From: an uncultured Flavobacteriales bacterium
GTDB lineage: Bacteria > Bacteroidota > Bacteroidia > Flavobacteriales > Vicingaceae
Length of the DNA: 16,840 nucleotides
Assembly: GCA_913052515.1 (NCBI GenBank)
Contig: CAJXFJ010000002.1
Span: 1-16,840, forward strand
Reading direction: 5' to 3'
The position numbers were made by a program, and so were the translations under genes. The stretch's first letter is position 1. Every line of letters begins with the position of its first letter. The notes beneath the pieces are model-generated. The model was not told where the DNA came from. It saw only the letters and a program-made list of their open reading frames with translations, and did not search any database. Shown piece after piece: positions 15,701 to 16,840 of this stretch.

Positions 15701-16840
15701 AGCTGGGGATTCTTCGGCTTTAATTATTCCAAGAGGGCAATCATTTATTCAGTATGATTTTGATTTTGTGCCTTTCATTGATCAAAGCTATCAGTTTCGG
15801 GCGGTTTCAGAATGTCGCATTCCTGGAAATCCAAATAAGGTAGAATTTTCTGAAGTCGTTGGTGGAATTGTGGATCGAACCAAGCCATCTCCTTTCGGAA
15901 CGCCTAGTCCTGCTGATGGTATTTTAGACCCTAACGATGACATAAAAATCAAGTTTAACGAGCCAATTGAAGCTGGTTCATTAACGCTTCAAAATTTTCA
16001 ATTAACCGGAGTTACCAATGGCCAAGCCTTGCGTAACGACAAAGCCATTCGTTTTGATGGAACCAACGATTATCTGGAAATTGCAAATGGCTTGAACAGT
16101 TTTGAAGGCAGTTTTACGGTTGAGTTTTGGGCCAAGAGAAATCAGATTGGCTTAGCTCAAACCATTTTGTCGCAAGGCTCATCCGCTAACAATACTTTTT
16201 CCATCGGATTTACCGCTTCTGATTCCATTCAATTGCAATTGGGAAATCGAACGTTTACTTCTACTTATGTTGAAAATGAGTTGGGAAAATGGAAGCATTA
16301 TACAATTAGCTACGATGAAGAAAATTTAACGGTAGACATTGTTGTGCGCTTTGGTGCTACAACTAAATCGGCCATTTCAAACAACTTTTTTGGAAACTAC
16401 AATAATTCAGGGAAAACCTTTATTGGGAAAAGTGCTTCTTCGAATGCCAATTATTTCAACGGTTCAATTCATGAATTGCGCATTTGGACAAGCTATTTAT
16501 CAGCGGCTGAAATTGCAGCTAGAATGGGCGTCAGCCTTTCTGGAAGAGAGCCTTCTTTGGCGGCTTATTATCCGATGAATGAAGGAAGAGGAAGTGTGGT
16601 GGTTGACAAAGCCAGAATGCGAAATGCGCAATTTTTCGCTGAATGGGAAATCAATCCAAGCAGTTCTTCTTTGGCTTTAGATGGTGTTAACCAATACGCC
16701 ATAGTAGATACAGCGGGTACAATTGCCATTAGCAACACCGAAGATTTTACCCTTGAATTTTGGTTTAAAACCAATGGGGGTAGAAGAATGAGCATGTTGA
16801 GCAATGGCAGCGGACAAGAGTTGTCAACCGACATAAACAC
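9759..16840 (+). CDS. Giant secreted multidomain protein (FN3, prealbumin-like, LamG), 5' part
   Basis: The frame is open from ATG 9759 to the window edge, at least 2,360 residues; I translated it without meeting a stop or frameshift. A signal peptide covers about residues 1-20, with likely cleavage GFA/QYDYG. A beta-rich N-region (22-215) precedes four fibronectin-III-like domains (about 217-307, 308-409, 411-507, 508-610). At 611-918 a prealbumin/carboxypeptidase-regulatory-like domain (GTVNGQVTYGGGTAVEGVKV, later YTNVSGSYFIPFIPF) appears split by LamG 1 (about 636-855, ending LVGYWRFDEG). Two further prealbumin-like units follow, at about 918-985 (SSFTVQGSVVFKGTPC) and 1007-1085 (GRVAGG, GLGRGKNNIGSA). 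Residues 1085-2035 form a long core I cannot assign. A Big_5-like start (2038-2088, PSPADGILDPNDDIKIKFNE) runs into LamG 2 (2090-2271) and LamG 3 (2303 onward). Such domains suggest adhesion, matrix or glycan binding. The C-terminus lies outside the window, so a T9SS sorting domain is expected but not shown. Confidence 0.9.
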   Translation, partial: MKKNLLLLVLIFVFFANGFAQYDYGIGMRFQHRPYGCPSNDINTYVGVSSGNFTVTPNKADGSVEISFLQANTGLYMLNVNLKIDGQIRFAYHDHDAARHPTITRLDVRADNSVNPPVSLMPAATGGNWPSGSGSAGSKTNSQYGTDYNYQFWESTNGTITLRHVKFTNLPNSFFSSGHTFEIAGQMRLGNNNNCWRTSNRNEVNRTTTTLYPSSFKTEISPTNVQITNRTCSSAEISWGKSGSAADANIEWEVFYNGTSSGRLSGSTSSYTIPNLGTGNTSAFVRAYYGLPGRGTYYRTGLDKSITLSPSGFSGNFNNFRSTGNCDGSINLNWDFDNNEATSFEIQRDVNPNFSAPSSLTSNGNSTVDQGTQSGQQYYYRLRAVRTCPTKTSNVVRTSYSNTLQAEGGGNPTAPTQVLVDDALTNSSAREITLRWKDNSGTEDGYRIVRSSSSGTVQIDVSANDTVYVDNGLQTCELYTYRVKAFNACATNGVQSISSDTVSLSPDVSTTFSALPNERITATDGDFGDRIDLKWNTQNRQNESWDITRTNVLDTTDKTVIASLPAGTKFYSDNTAAANTLYRYDIQGISDCAGQTVLSNTSSDQGFRLAYGTVNGQVTYGGGTAVEGVKVLASSVNGASGKSAYFNGTNSYASVKDVTQFHSTAFTLTAFIRLNYNKNGRQVLASKYDVSQNGWMVFFENGDLKVALNGTERTLTTPTSKSYATWANLAVVVNGTTVTSYWNGDSTDTQTFPASATFNNDDILIGKESSGNYFEGFIDEMRFYKNALSKTQIKRTYDVFINPSSTNLVGYWRFDEGVGSTAYDYSKVALIPNRNHATLNGTVVFSDTIPSQNQLTAGAYTNVSGSYFIPFIPFQGTGDNFTLTPTFGVHTFTPANTTIFIGGTNPNFSGIDFIDNSSFTVQGSVVFKGTPCAVEDVFVLVDGSVATKANQPISTNDSGLFSVEVPIGEHFISLQKNGHTFEIGRFPQSGVFDFQDNVVIPQPFVDSTLRIVRGRVAGGEIQANLPVGLGRGKNNIGSASIIFNATQRTCFQDTVRTDSLTGEYVIKLPPLNYEVPSFVVNSSNFRFGNNTQPNANLNLVNNIPLQTVRDSIYDSLAQVWRVDTSTFHVKRNFIRYNTPNLDVFAEDSSRFYGQQQIILDLIGGRDTIDALGLLNIGGYTIPTFTDGRRAGFKITAFEEYENRDNPSSIVIDRIPISRGTISIKNEFAQTLNNSFVVSPTDTNRFNGVYDYQFTVGPANATENLLDTNLSFTQSLEVELVTNNGTVQWLPNPNNSPLVARVLGAVPLGGTFATLGPQVVTMVLRDPPGSESFATWEQGVSQTNSVSFNVTAGAAAFTENSIKAGTAFSLSDPIGVISIDSEVSATARTGVSVESSIGAGGEFIESTTLNTSVSTGNGIEFVGADADIFIGRSMNMDFGLSNLITLVDEAQCGNPNVSCVGSAFQVSPTKRLKFARKKSMYVVPGGYGTEFFYTQRSIEEFVIPNLELLRNNYLDSAVKANGQPLYTKYITSGPDYGKSNDDPTLTAAGSTAPAQFRSLTPDHELNTAEDSAGLSYQFHGYEVTTRTYNVREVQFGRNSITGQLEVGYVTVPKTETIIEGVDSVWWYNQQIRLWVDALARNEREKVEAMSKPPMKNISISSGVNLSESETTVKDTTTTINWSANLSAQAAVEVKSEVGGSGLGASAGMKVSLSTNGNASFRTAVSNTISYTLKDSDGDDVTSIDVFKGKDGFSPSFSVRGGQTSCPYQDSTTTKYYLPGTKIDNATIPTEDPGLSVFPSNLANIPANSPGVFNLTLQNPTSFDNVYSLKVLEGTNPNGAIIKVDGLDPNRDFAIPANSSINKQLTIERGPAAIEYDSIVILLHSVCQFASGTAAFKDIYDEVSISASFLPSCTELQISAPDNQFVFNSNFNGALPITIDNYDINYSGLYKIDLQYKPSSQSAWRTLPTAWYKDSADVRAQFQAGDSSALIIPRGQSFIQYDFDFVPFIDQSYQFRAVSECRIPGNPNKVEFSEVVGGIVDRTKPSPFGTPSPADGILDPNDDIKIKFNEPIEAGSLTLQNFQLTGVTNGQALRNDKAIRFDGTNDYLEIANGLNSFEGSFTVEFWAKRNQIGLAQTILSQGSSANNTFSIGFTASDSIQLQLGNRTFTSTYVENELGKWKHYTISYDEENLTVDIVVRFGATTKSAISNNFFGNYNNSGKTFIGKSASSNANYFNGSIHELRIWTSYLSAAEIAARMGVSLSGREPSLAAYYPMNEGRGSVVVDKARMRNAQFFAEWEINPSSSSLALDGVNQYAIVDTAGTIAISNTEDFTLEFWFKTNGGRRMSMLSNGSGQELSTDIN

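Noticed and set aside
16568..16840. Minus-strand frame at the right edge
   Set aside because: It is antisense to clear LamG coding sequence on the + strand (SLALDGVNQYAIVD, DFTLEFWFKTNGG).

Overview
The window reads as Bacteroidota DNA. It is AT-rich, and start-codon regions lack obvious Shine-Dalgarno sequences. One promoter fits the Bacteroidota pattern TTTG-N19-TAnnTTTG. There is a type IX secretion system (T9SS) C-terminal sorting domain, a propeller-sensor/LuxR regulator of the phylum-typical kind, and hmgA/hppD genes of the short bacterial type. I cannot place it below phylum; a marine or environmental flavobacterial or cytophagal relative is a guess. All real genes I see lie on the + strand.

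Positions 1-3576 hold housekeeping and catabolic genes. First comes the 3' part of trhO (tRNA U34 hydroxylase, rhodanese type, cut by the window edge). Then come hmgA (homogentisate 1,2-dioxygenase) and hppD (4-hydroxyphenylpyruvate dioxygenase), two consecutive steps of tyrosine breakdown. Between hmgA and hppD sits a small four-helix-bundle gene of the 23S rRNA intervening-sequence family, flanked by imperfect purine/pyrimidine inverted repeats, so it looks inserted. A clear intrinsic terminator closes this block.

Positions 3575-6623 hold a small STAS-fold-like protein, whose only available starts lie in or just after the terminator U-tract, and then a secreted 816-residue GloVer-repeat protein with a T9SS sorting tail. 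The latter has a good Bacteroidota promoter with an inverted repeat across its -7 element, and a strong terminator after it.

Positions 6624-16840 hold a possible regulator-target pair. A 950-residue membrane-anchored transcription factor (periplasmic Reg_prop propeller, Y_Y_Y domain, one membrane helix, coiled coil, LuxR-type helix-turn-helix, no kinase) is preceded by an 11-bp perfect inverted repeat. After it begins a giant secreted protein whose reading frame stays open for at least 2,360 codons to the window edge. That protein has a signal peptide, four fibronectin-III-like domains, prealbumin-like (carboxypeptidase-regulatory) domains with a LamG domain apparently nested in the first, a long unassigned beta-rich core, a split Big_5-like domain and two more LamG domains. 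The most interesting parts of the window are this giant protein with its adjacent one-component regulator, and the possible mobile four-helix-bundle insertion in the tyrosine operon.
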